Part shown: piece after piece, positions 1-5,321 of the stretch
Numbering within the stretch: position 1 is the first letter of the stretch
Layout of the letters: each line of letters begins with the position of its first letter
NCBI GenBank assembly: GCA_016928125.1
Contig: JAFGLK010000560.1
Span: forward strand, 1 to 5,321
DNA length: 5,321 bases
Source: Anaerolineae bacterium
GTDB taxonomy: Bacteria; Chloroflexota; Anaerolineae; UBA1429
Direction of reading: 5' to 3'
The notes under the pieces: model-generated
The model's database searches: none
What the model saw: the letters and a program-made list of their open reading frames with translations, nothing else
What the model was told of the DNA's origin: nothing
Program-made: the position numbers and the translations under genes

Positions 1-472
1 AGGCGCCTCCCTGGAGGTGTTCGCGGAAGCGATCCGCATCCTCAAGCCGCTTGAGGCGCAGCACGTTGGCCAGCTCTTTGCCCGGGATGGGCGGCTCGAT
101 CGGCTCGGCGCCCGTGGCGATGATCAGCTTGTCGTAGGGGAGATTCATCGTCTCGCCCGTATCCAGGCGCTTGACCTCGACCTGTTTGGCCTGCCGGTCG
201 ATGCGGATCGCCTCGGTGCGGTTCATGACCTGGATGTTCTTGACCCTGGCGAAAAAGGCGGGGTCGCGCAGCACGCCGACCGGCGTGGTCATCAGATCCT
301 CTCGATCCTCAACCATGCCCGAGATGTAGTAGGGCAGCCCACAACCCGCATAGGACAAGATCTCATCCTTCTCGATGATCGTGATCTCTGCATCGGGATC
401 GAGCCGCCTCGCCCGCGCCGCGGCCTTGGGGCCCGCTGCCACACCACCAATGACAACGATACGCTTTCCCAC
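1..472 (-). CDS. FAD-dependent CoA-disulfide reductase / NADH oxidase-type oxidoreductase, N-terminal part (3' end beyond window)
   Basis: The 157 visible residues form the FAD-binding half of a pyridine nucleotide-disulfide oxidoreductase. Residues 4-14 hold the dinucleotide-binding motif RIVVIGGVAAG, followed by an Arg/Ala-rich helix, and Glu34 ends the second strand where the FAD ribose is normally bound. SYAGCGLPYY (40-49) carries a single Cys44, the redox cysteine position of CoA-disulfide reductases and NADH oxidases rather than the CxxxxC pair of glutathione reductases. IIATGAEP (117-124) is the conserved ATG motif closing the first FAD segment. The family uses NAD(P)H to reduce CoA-disulfide, polysulfide or O2 in the cytoplasm, and members are about 450 residues, or longer when fused to rhodanese. 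The NADH and dimerisation domains lie outside the window, so substrate and any rhodanese fusion cannot be judged. The GTG at 470-472 is chosen because AGGAGG lies 8 nt upstream and the Rossmann motif starts at once. The gene appears monocistronic at its 5' end and divergent from the URO-D-like gene. Confidence 0.88.
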   Translation of the reverse strand, partial: MGKRIVVIGGVAAGPKAAARARRLDPDAEITIIEKDEILSYAGCGLPYYISGMVEDREDLMTTPVGVLRDPAFFARVKNIQVMNRTEAIRIDRQAKQVEVKRLDTGETMNLPYDKLIIATGAEPIEPPIPGKELANVLRLKRLEDADRFREHLQGGA

Positions 473-480
473 GTCCCTTG

Positions 481-486
481 CCTCCT
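481..486 (-). promoter_or_regulatory. Shine-Dalgarno site of the FAD oxidoreductase
   Basis: A perfect AGGAGG on the minus strand lies 8 nt before the GTG at 470-472. It settles the choice of this non-ATG start. Confidence 0.85.
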
Positions 487-602
487 GTGATCGCCAAACC
501 CTGATTCGATCTGCCCAATCCGAAGATGCAGTATAGCGCGGCTCGCATCGCCAGAGGGCGTACCCACGCATGGCCAGCGCCCGATCCGCGCCGAGTTGCG
601 TC

Positions 603-631
603 ATCATAATCCATCATGCATGTATATGCAA
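603..631 (-). promoter_or_regulatory. Sigma70-type promoter for the FAD oxidoreductase
   Basis: On the minus strand, TTGCAT (626-631) and TATGAT (603-608) are separated by exactly 17 bp, matching 4 of 6 and 5 of 6 positions of the housekeeping consensus. Transcription would start near 596 and give a leader of about 125 nt before the GTG at 472. A second -10-like hexamer, TATACT at 530-535, is closer to the gene but has no recognisable -35, so the upstream site is preferred. This is inferred from sequence only. Confidence 0.6.
617..630. promoter_or_regulatory. Imperfect palindrome overlapping the promoter, possible operator
   Basis: TGCATGTATATGCA is a 14-bp inverted repeat with 6 of 7 pairs matching; the arms are TGCAT and ATGCA. 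It covers most of the -35 hexamer and enters the spacer of the leftward promoter, which is where a repressor would block RNA polymerase. A further TGCA at 634-637 repeats the half-site core 7 bp on from the right-hand TGCA at 627-630. Size and symmetry suit a dimeric helix-turn-helix regulator such as a MarR-type protein, but no regulator gene is in the window, so the binding protein is unknown. Confidence 0.4.
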
Positions 632-639
632 CTTGCACT

Positions 640-957
640 CAGTGGATCTCGTCCGCGAGGCCATCGCGCGAGCTGGACGGGCTGGCCAGATCGCGTGTTA
701 GAACGTCTGCGGCGAGCCAAGCGCCAGCGAACCGCCATCGCGGGCAGGCGGCCCCAATGGTGCGGGATGCGCTGACAGAGGCCAGCGGGCCTCTGATTGC
801 TCTGGGAACCCTCTGATCAAGTTGGCGAAAGGCCACAGAGCAGGGCTGGGCACGGTGGGTCTGTTAATGGACTCGAAGGGCGCCCACTCAGCGAGAGCGA
901 GGACTCCACTTGGACAGCCCCGCGGCCTCAGGTGGAATGGCCGGCACGTCTATCCTC
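640..957. other. Non-coding gap between divergent genes, with stem-loop at 776-795
   Basis: No convincing protein gene is seen here on either strand. Short open frames exist, but none has a family-like sequence or a good ribosome binding site. A perfect 8-bp stem with an AGCG loop (CAGAGGCC/GGCCTCTG) spans 776-795, and it is not followed by a T-run on either strand. Just downstream, TGCTCTG (798-804) is complementary to CAGAGCA (836-842), and CCTCTGAT occurs twice, at 790-797 and 810-817. The segment 776-842 could therefore fold as a structured leader or small RNA ahead of the URO-D-like gene. No clear rightward promoter was found; TTGGAC at 912-917 with TGGAAT 17 bp later is weak. Confidence 0.35.
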
Positions 958-966
958 GAGGCAGCC

Positions 967-2070
967 ATGAACTCTCGCCAACGGACGCTTTCTGCGCTCC
1001 ACCACGTCGAGCCTGATCGGGTGCCCTTTGACCGGTGGTTGTCGCCTGGCATGACGCTCAAGCTGGAGCGCGCTCGGCGCATGGCGGCCTCTGAGCTTCG
1101 CGATGTGTACGATGTGGATCTACGCTACCTCGAGGGGCTCGCCCACAGCGGCCCGCCGTTGGGCCGATTCTCCCGGATGGCGCCGAGGTGGACATCTGGG
1201 GTGCGGCGCGCGTTCCGGGGCGCGTGGCCGTCCAGGACGGAAGCGAAGATTACAAGAAGGTGCTCTCCTCACCGCTGGCGTCTGCTACCATCGTCAAGGA
1301 GATCGAGGAGTGTCCGCATTGGCCGTCGCCCGATGGGTTTGGCTATGGCGGCATCGCGGCGCAGTGTGAGGCGCTGCGCGGCCAGGGCCGAGCGGTCGTG
1401 TTCATAGGCGATCGCCTGAACCGCGTGGCGCAGCTCAAGCCGGGCATGTAGCTGCGAGGGGTGGAGCAGATCCTGCTGGACCTGCGTCATGGCGCCAGAG
1501 TTGGTCAAGGCCCTCTTTGCACGCATCCGCGCCTTTTACTGCGGCTATGCAGAGCGCATCCCTGAGGCCGCCGATGGCCAGCTCGATATCTGGCGGATGG
1601 GCGATGACTTGGGCACACAGCCTGGGCCCATGACGTTTGCGGCGATGTGGGTCGAGTTCTTGGGGCCAGGCTTTGCCGAGTTTGTGGCGCTGGCCAAGAG
1701 CTACGGCCTCTGGGTGATGCATCACACCTGCGGCTCTGTGCGGCCCCTCATCCCCTTGATAATCAAGCGCGGCCTGGATGTGCTGCAGTCGTCGCAGCCC
1801 CAGGCGGCCGACATGGACCCCTGGGAGCTCAAGGCCACGTTCGGCGAGGGGCCTGCCTTTCACGGCGGGATCTCCTTTCAGCGCACGTTGCCCTTTGGCA
1901 CACATGAGGAGATTCGGCGGGAGGTTCAGGATCGCGTCGCTGCCCTCGCTCCCGGTGGAGGCTATATCGTGTGCACGTCACACAACGCCCAGGCCGACAC
2001 GCAGGTGCGCAACGTAGAGGCCCTCGTGGAAGCCTATCACGACTATGGCAAGCCAAAAGCCCGCAGGTGA
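967..2070 (+). pseudogene. URO-D/methyltransferase-superfamily protein, disrupted by two frameshifts and a stop
   Basis: Pieced together, this encodes about 367 residues, a normal length for the uroporphyrinogen-decarboxylase superfamily (heme decarboxylase, MtaA/CmuA corrinoid methyltransferases and many uncharacterised paralogues). The start MNSRQRTLSALHHVEPDRVP is the classic family opening; the ATG at 967 has GAGG 5 nt upstream. The reading frame is lost by a one-base deficit near 1150-1170, after SGPPLG. It continues in another frame with LPDGAEVDIWG through GDRLNRVAQLKPGM to an in-frame TAG at 1449-1451, where relatives usually have Tyr. After the stop that frame runs on as LRGVEQILLDL, and an extra base near 1484 restores the original frame at MAPELVKALF (1489). 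The last 193 codons are intact, including VMHHTCGSV with the His/Cys zinc-ligand style of methyltransferase-like members, and GGYIVCTSHNAQAD. Unrepaired, translation from 967 would end at 1407. Paralogues of this type often sit in sugar-catabolic clusters; function and substrate are unknown. It converges with the RRM gene. Local sequencing error is an alternative explanation. Confidence 0.85.
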
Positions 2071-2143
2071 CAGAGCCTGCCCCCTGGGTCCAAGGGGAAT
2101 CGCCTCTGCAAGACAGGCTGCCTGCCTGGCGCGCCAAAACTGA

Positions 2144-2173
2144 ACGGCGCCCAACGATGATGTTGGGCGCCGT
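2144..2173. terminator. Hairpin terminator between convergent genes
   Basis: ACGGCGCCCAAC (2144-2155) and GTTGGGCGCCGT (2162-2173) form a perfect 12-bp, GC-rich stem with a 6-nt loop. It sits between the end of the rightward URO-D pseudogene (2070) and the stop of the leftward RRM gene (2301). On the minus strand the stem is followed by TCAGTTTT, a short T-tract, so it fits the RRM transcript best and would leave a 3' UTR of about 130 nt. The plus-strand side has no T-run. The rest of 2071-2300 contains no gene. Confidence 0.65.
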
Positions 2174-2300
2174 CTGAGATGTCAGGTTCTCATTGTTGTG
2201 TTAGCCAACTGAACGGACACAGGCAAGCTGCGTCGTCCCTCAGCGTTCAGCCGGCCGCCACTGACTCGGGGCATCCTCGCTTGCGCGAGAAGCTCCTCGA

Positions 2301-2606
2301 TTACCAGCGGTTGCTACGACCGCCACCGCCGCCGCCGTACCCACGATTCTCTCGGGGAGCGCGGGGCTTGGCCTCGGCCACTTTGATGTTGCGGCCATCG
2401 AGCTCTTTGCCATCGAGCTGCTCAATAGCAGCGGATGCGCCCGTGACGTCCGCCATCTCCACAAAGCCAAAGCCTCTGGAGCGGCCGGTGTCACGATCCG
2501 TCACCACCGAAGCCTCGACCACGTCCCCCGCTTGCGCGAAGAGGCTCTCGAGCCCGCTATCGGTTGTGTCATACGAAAGGTTGCCTACGTACAGTTTCTT
2601 TTCCAC
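2301..2606 (-). CDS. Glycine-rich single-RRM RNA-binding protein
   Basis: This is a complete 101-residue protein made of one RNA recognition motif (about residues 3-80) and a short basic, glycine-rich tail (81-101, with six Gly in a row and RSNRW at the end). RNP2 is LYVGNL (5-10) and RNP1 is RGFGFVEM (44-51). The RNA-stacking aromatics Tyr6, Phe46 and Phe48 are all present. The size and layout match the bacterial Rbp family known from cyanobacteria and other phyla, where members bind RNA in the cytoplasm and are often cold-induced; an RNA-chaperone role here is inferred from that family. The GTG at 2604-2606 is the start because an in-frame TGA lies only one codon upstream (2610-2612) and the sequence MEKKLYVGNL begins immediately. 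AGGAGA (2617-2622) lies 10 nt upstream, a rather long spacing. The gene is alone in its transcript, with its own strong promoter and a terminator hairpin. Confidence 0.95.
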   Translation of the reverse strand: MEKKLYVGNLSYDTTDSGLESLFAQAGDVVEASVVTDRDTGRSRGFGFVEMADVTGASAAIEQLDGKELDGRNIKVAEAKPRAPRENRGYGGGGGGRSNRW

Positions 2607-2812
2607 GATTCAGTTTTCTCCTAGTTTTTTTTGCGGCCAGGGAGCACGGATGCCCAGGACCCACGGAGGGACAGACTGCGTGAACCTTGCGTCCTTGAGA
2701 GTCCTACTTGGCAGAGGCCCAGTCGTTCAATGCTCTTGGAGAAGAGAATCGAGAGGCTGAAACGTACGTCTGCGGATTGTTCTCAATGCTTACGTGACCA
2801 GTTGCTTATGCA
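2607..2812 (-). promoter_or_regulatory. Long 5' untranslated leader of the RRM gene, including its ribosome binding site
   Basis: The predicted transcript start near 2812 leaves about 205 nt before the GTG, with no open frame having an ATG or ribosome binding site. The ribosome binding site AGGAGA (2617-2622) follows an A8 run (2625-2632 on the minus strand). Upstream, TTCTCC (2738-2743, minus strand) is complementary to the GGAGAA containing the Shine-Dalgarno (2616-2621) and also lies in the loop region of a small 5-bp stem (2733-2746). AGCATTGA occurs twice (2727-2734 and 2783-2790). Long leaders are typical of cold-shock mRNAs, so post-transcriptional control is plausible but not shown. 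Confidence 0.45.
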
Positions 2813-2818
2813 CAGGTC

Positions 2819-2847
2819 ATTATCACACACATGGGCATTTCTGTCAA
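2819..2847 (-). promoter_or_regulatory. Near-consensus extended -10 sigma70 promoter for the RRM gene
   Basis: On the minus strand the -35 is a perfect TTGACA (2842-2847), the spacer is 17 bp, and the -10 is GATAAT (2819-2824) preceded by TG one base upstream (extended -10). It lies in a locally AT-richer stretch and points to the RRM gene with no other leftward gene between. This is the strongest promoter-like match in the window. Confidence 0.8.
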
Positions 2848-2973
2848 ATCCAGCACAAATGGTGAAAAAAGGGTGTGATGAACTTAATAGGGTGCGGCAA
2901 ATCTGGTACAAGAAGGGGCGTTGGGCCAAAGCGTCCGCCTGGAGCGCCACCACGCCAAGGCCCCAGCGCTCTG
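2848..2973. other. Spacer between the alcohol dehydrogenase remnant and the RRM promoter
   Basis: No gene is seen. GAGCGC (2942-2947) and GCGCTC (2966-2971) could pair around an 18-nt loop. A T6 run occurs on the minus strand at about 2864-2869, but it is too far from that stem to form an ordinary intrinsic terminator, so the end of the MFS transcript is not evident. Confidence 0.4.
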
Positions 2974-3315
2974 CTACACGTCTTGTGGGTACGAAATGAC
3001 CTTGAGCACCTCAGCAGACCAGGCGGCGAAGCGTCGCTCCACGACGCCCACGCTGCTCGACCGATCGATGGCTGCGTCGGGACCCAGTTCCAGCGCCAAC
3101 TCGGGGCGGCGGCTGCGCCCGCCGATGACGACGACCTGTCGCGCGCCGTAGGCTTTGGCTGCCTGCACGGCCTGCAGGCCGATCGGCCCGGCGCCCAGCA
3201 CCGCCACACCCTCGCCCGGGTTGGCCTCCGCGAGCTTGGCGGCGTACACCGAGATAGCCGCATAGCCCTTTGAGCGCGCATGCACAAGGGGCCGGCGGCA
3301 TGCCGCGTGTCGGGC
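2974..3315 (-). pseudogene. Remnant of a zinc-type (MDR) alcohol dehydrogenase
   Basis: About 113 codons follow the MFS stop in the same frame and end at TAG 2974-2976. The readable core is the NAD-binding Rossmann start of medium-chain dehydrogenases: VAVLGAGPIGLQAVQAAKAY with the GxGxxG motif, then GARQVVVIGGRSRRPELALE and LGPDAAIDR. The sequence then loses family resemblance and ends in AEVLKVISYPQDV, which resembles the usual MDR C-terminal end (xxxLKVxxxP). This suggests a large internal deletion joining mid-domain to C-terminus. The catalytic zinc domain (Cys and His ligands, roughly the first 150 residues) is absent, and full-length members have about 340 residues, so no active dehydrogenase is possible. 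No ribosome binding site or good start is visible. Position after a transporter and a sugar-acid dehydratase suggests it once oxidised a related sugar or alcohol; the C-terminal assignment is inference. Confidence 0.75.
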
Positions 3316-4578
3316 TCAATCTCCGAGTTCGGCGACTTGAGCCTGCTCGACGGCGGGGCGGTCGCGTAGCCGACGAGCAAGGATCCAGACAATCCCGGCG
3401 CTGAGGGCGGCCATCGCACCGCCCATCGCGTAGACCTGGGGGTAGCCCCATGTCGTCGCCACATAGCCGCCACTGAGGCTGAGTGAGCCGTATCCCAGAC
3501 TCATCCCGGTGGCGCAAGCGCCTGACACGAGAGATCGCCACTGTGGCGCAGAGATATCCATCTGCAACGCCTGGAAGGCAGGCCGCCAGACGGCGAGGAT
3601 GCCATACACGCCCACCAGCCCCAGGCCGACCGGCAGCCAGTGGGGGATGAGGGACATGAAAAGCAGACAGGCGCCGATGCCTAGGGAGGCTAGGATCATC
3701 ATGTGCCCACTCTCCCGTCCGCGCGACAGGCTCGGGCTGCTCAGCGCCAGGAGCACGGACAGGAGCATACCCGCGCTGGAGATGGCGCCAATGAGCGAGG
3801 TGGGCAGGCGGAAGACCTGATCCATGTAGGGCGAGGTGAAGACCTTGCAGGCGGCATGGGCCGCGTTGTTAGCAAACGCGGCTGCCGCCAAGAGCAGCAA
3901 GGCGCCCTCCAGCCGAAAGCGCGTGGTCCCGCTGCCCGCGAGGCTGCCGGTCGTTGGCCGATCCGTCTTGGCAAGGGGCGCCAAACTGCCGGCGCCCATC
4001 ACCACGGCGGCCCAGAGCGCGTAGCGATAGGGCCCCGGCTCGGCCGTGGTCGTGCTCATCAGGCCAGCGAACAGGCCGGGGAGCAACCCCCCGACCAGAG
4101 CCCCCAGAAACGAGCCCAACCCCGCAAAGGCCTCGCGTAGGGCGAAGGCGCCGCGGCGGTTGGTGGGTTGGGTAAAGGCCGCCATGCTGGCGATCACATT
4201 CACCACAAACAACGACCAGCCGGAGGAGGAGACGATCTCGCTCAGGATCATATAGCCCGAACGGATGGCCGCAGGCACGAGCTCGGCCATAGGCAGCAGG
4301 GTCATGGCGCCTATCGTGATCATGGCGCCGAGGATAAGGATGCGTCGCGCGCCATAGCGGGTGCCCAACGCGCCCCCGGGCAGACTGGCCGCGGCAAAGC
4401 TGATCGAAGAGGCCGCGGACAGGCTGCCGACGAACTCGGGGCCATAGCCCAGGCGCAGAGCATACAACGGGCTCAATAGCTGCCGCAGCCCAAGGTAGGC
4501 GCCAGCGCAGAGGCCCGATGCCGCGCACAGCAGCCAGATGTCACGGTCGAATTTGGGTATGTTCAGGCTATGGGCCAA
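3316..4578 (-). CDS. Major facilitator superfamily (MFS) transporter
   Basis: This is a complete 420-residue membrane protein of normal MFS length, with about 12 hydrophobic segments in two halves split by a polar loop near residues 203-222 (KTDRPTTGSLAGSGTTRFR). The loop between helices 2 and 3 has a motif-A-like GALGTRYGARR (69-79), with Thr where Asp is usual. The tail (401-420) is hydrophilic and probably cytoplasmic. MFS proteins move small solutes by proton coupling or facilitated diffusion; the neighbouring galactonate-dehydratase-like gene suggests sugar-acid uptake, though drug-efflux relatives look similar and specificity cannot be read from sequence. The TTG at 4576-4578 is the start: AGGAGA lies 6 nt upstream, an in-frame TGA occurs at 4603-4605, and no other start codon lies between. 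The gene follows the enolase-superfamily gene by 61 bp and is probably cotranscribed with it. The alcohol dehydrogenase remnant begins in frame right after its TGA (3316-3318). Confidence 0.9.
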   Translation of the reverse strand: MAHSLNIPKFDRDIWLLCAASGLCAGAYLGLRQLLSPLYALRLGYGPEFVGSLSAASSISFAAASLPGGALGTRYGARRILILGAMITIGAMTLLPMAELVPAAIRSGYMILSEIVSSSGWSLFVVNVIASMAAFTQPTNRRGAFALREAFAGLGSFLGALVGGLLPGLFAGLMSTTTAEPGPYRYALWAAVVMGAGSLAPLAKTDRPTTGSLAGSGTTRFRLEGALLLLAAAAFANNAAHAACKVFTSPYMDQVFRLPTSLIGAISSAGMLLSVLLALSSPSLSRGRESGHMMILASLGIGACLLFMSLIPHWLPVGLGLVGVYGILAVWRPAFQALQMDISAPQWRSLVSGACATGMSLGYGSLSLSGGYVATTWGYPQVYAMGGAMAALSAGIVWILARRLRDRPAVEQAQVAELGD

Positions 4579-4584
4579 AAAAGC

Positions 4585-4590
4585 TCTCCT
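4585..4590 (-). promoter_or_regulatory. Shine-Dalgarno site of the MFS transporter
   Basis: AGGAGA on the minus strand, 6 nt before the TTG start. With the in-frame TGA at 4603-4605 it fixes the otherwise unusual TTG initiation. Confidence 0.8.
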
Positions 4591-4639
4591 GTCGTCAGAG
4601 GGTCAGGATGGCCTGGGGCCGCACCCCGACTCCGCCAAG

Positions 4640-5321
4640 TTAGTGCAGACGCATGCGTCCGCCCAGTTCCGCCGAGCCCCAGGCGTCCGGGTCGATGCGA
4701 TGCGCGCGCACATACTCGTCCGAGAGCTCGATGCCGACGCCCGGCGTCTCGGGAACGTCAAAGAACTGAGGATCGTAACGGTAGCCGCCCACCAGCGTAT
4801 CCTCGAGCACCCCTTTGAGCTGGATGTGGTACTCGTGCATCAACAGACTTGGGAGGGTGGCGGCCACATGGGCACCCGCGGCCAACGTGATCGGCCCGTT
4901 CCACTCGTGAGGCGCCACGGTCACATAGTAGGCATCGGCCATGGCTGCGATCTTTTTCAGCTCGCTGATGCCGCCCACGTGGGCGATATCCGGCTGGATG
5001 ATGCGGCAGATGCGCTTCTCCAGGGCGTCGCGAAAATCGATGCGTTGATAGAAGCGCTCGCCCGTGGCCACGGGCAAATGGGTGGCGAGTTGCACCTCGC
5101 GCATATCGTCCATGCTCTCGGGAGGCGTGGGCTCCTCGATCCAGAAGGGGTCATAGGGCTCGAGCGCCTTGGCGATGCGGATCGCCGAGGCGACGTTGAA
5201 ACGCGCGTGCATCTCGACGCAGATCTTGTAATCGGGGCCGCCCCCCTCGCGGATCTGCTCGATGGTGTCCACGGCATGGCGCAAGGCCTGGGGCGAGATC
5301 TCGCGGGCAAAGCCCGGCTCG
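4640..5321 (-). CDS. Mandelate racemase/muconate-lactonizing (enolase) superfamily enzyme, galactonate-dehydratase-like (5' end beyond window)
   Basis: The 227 visible codons cover the C-terminal barrel and end of an enolase-superfamily enzyme; the capping domain and start are outside the window. Key residues are in the order of the galactonate dehydratase group: VEMHAR (about 5201-5215), where His follows the first metal-ligand position; FWIEEP (second metal ligand Glu, 5135-5137); ATGER (third ligand Glu, 5057-5059); QPDIAHVGG (Asp of the His-Asp dyad, 4988-4990); and VAPHEWNGPI (catalytic His, 4907-4909). Such enzymes abstract the proton next to a carboxylate with Mg2+ bound and eliminate water, giving 2-keto-3-deoxy sugar acids in the cytoplasm. 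The first ligand is Glu where E. coli DgoD has Asp, so the substrate may differ from galactonate. TAA is at 4640-4642. The gene heads a leftward set with the MFS transporter, 61 bp downstream, and the dehydrogenase remnant. Superfamily assignment is firm; substrate is inference. Confidence 0.9.
   Translation of the reverse strand, partial: EPGFAREISPQALRHAVDTIEQIREGGGPDYKICVEMHARFNVASAIRIAKALEPYDPFWIEEPTPPESMDDMREVQLATHLPVATGERFYQRIDFRDALEKRICRIIQPDIAHVGGISELKKIAAMADAYYVTVAPHEWNGPITLAAGAHVAATLPSLLMHEYHIQLKGVLEDTLVGGYRYDPQFFDVPETPGVGIELSDEYVRAHRIDPDAWGSAELGGRMRLH

Noticed and set aside
17..490. A 157-codon plus-strand open frame at the left edge
   Set aside because: It is the antisense shadow of the FAD oxidoreductase, whose minus-strand translation shows clear family motifs and a perfect ribosome binding site.
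530..535. TATACT as a second, nearer -10 for the oxidoreductase
   Set aside because: There is no -35-like hexamer at the right distance and no extended -10 TG, so it is much weaker than the site at 603-631.
363..638. A minus-strand open frame crossing the oxidoreductase promoter and leader
   Set aside because: It overlaps the promoter and the true gene in another frame, has no family-like sequence and no ribosome binding site.
640..816. Possible coding remnant in the intergenic gap (phrases such as VDLVREAIARAGRAGQ in one plus frame)
   Set aside because: The frame closes within about 20 codons, and no continuous similarity to a family could be recognised in any frame.
1449..1451. In-frame TAG in a methyltransferase-related superfamily, possibly read as pyrrolysine
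   Set aside because: Relatives have Tyr at this site rather than a conserved UAG, and the gene carries two frameshifts as well, so ordinary decay or sequence error is far more likely.
2856..2971. Intrinsic terminator for the MFS/dehydrogenase-remnant transcript using the minus-strand T6 run
   Set aside because: The nearest stem (2942-2971) is about 75 bp away from the T-run, and no stem directly precedes it.
2844..3473. A 209-codon minus-strand open frame over the MFS end and dehydrogenase remnant
   Set aside because: It is an out-of-frame shadow, rich in Arg, Pro and Ser as is typical of high-GC shadow frames, with no family signature.

Overview
This is a high-GC bacterial window, probably chromosomal. 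It carries parts of sugar-acid or central catabolism, one redox gene and one RNA-binding protein gene. A glycine-rich single-RRM protein, a uroporphyrinogen-decarboxylase (URO-D)-superfamily paralogue and an enolase-superfamily/MFS catabolic pair together recall Chloroflexota or a similar environmental lineage. That placement is an impression from protein style, not a demonstrated assignment. Nothing points to a phage, plasmid or insertion sequence, and I see no tRNA, rRNA or CRISPR.

Left part (1-966): the left edge holds the N-terminal 157 residues of an FAD-dependent CoA-disulfide reductase/NADH-oxidase-type enzyme, read leftward from a GTG with a perfect AGGAGG. About 125 bp upstream is a good sigma70-type promoter whose -35 and spacer overlap an imperfect palindrome, so this gene is probably regulated. 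The rest of the roughly 490-bp gap to the next gene has no convincing gene, but it contains an 8-bp perfect stem-loop and nearby complementary segments.

Middle part (967-2300): a rightward URO-D-family gene is broken by two compensating frameshifts and an in-frame TAG, all between about 1150 and 1490, while both ends remain well conserved. A 12-bp perfect hairpin lies between it and the convergent RRM gene and probably serves as a terminator.

Right part (2301-5321), all leftward: a 101-residue RRM protein is preceded by a roughly 205-nt untranslated leader and a near-consensus extended -10 promoter. Upstream of that promoter is a catabolic cluster, in transcription order: a galactonate-dehydratase-like mandelate-racemase/enolase-superfamily enzyme (its 5' end is outside the window), an intact 12-helix-type MFS transporter starting at TTG, and directly after its stop codon a short in-frame remnant of a zinc-type (MDR) alcohol dehydrogenase. 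The dehydratase and transporter could act together, importing and dehydrating an aldonic acid or related sugar acid. The dehydrogenase that would have belonged to the same set has decayed.

I found no convincing previously undescribed system. The items most worth a second look are the operator-like palindrome at the redox promoter, the long RRM leader, and the two decaying catabolic genes.
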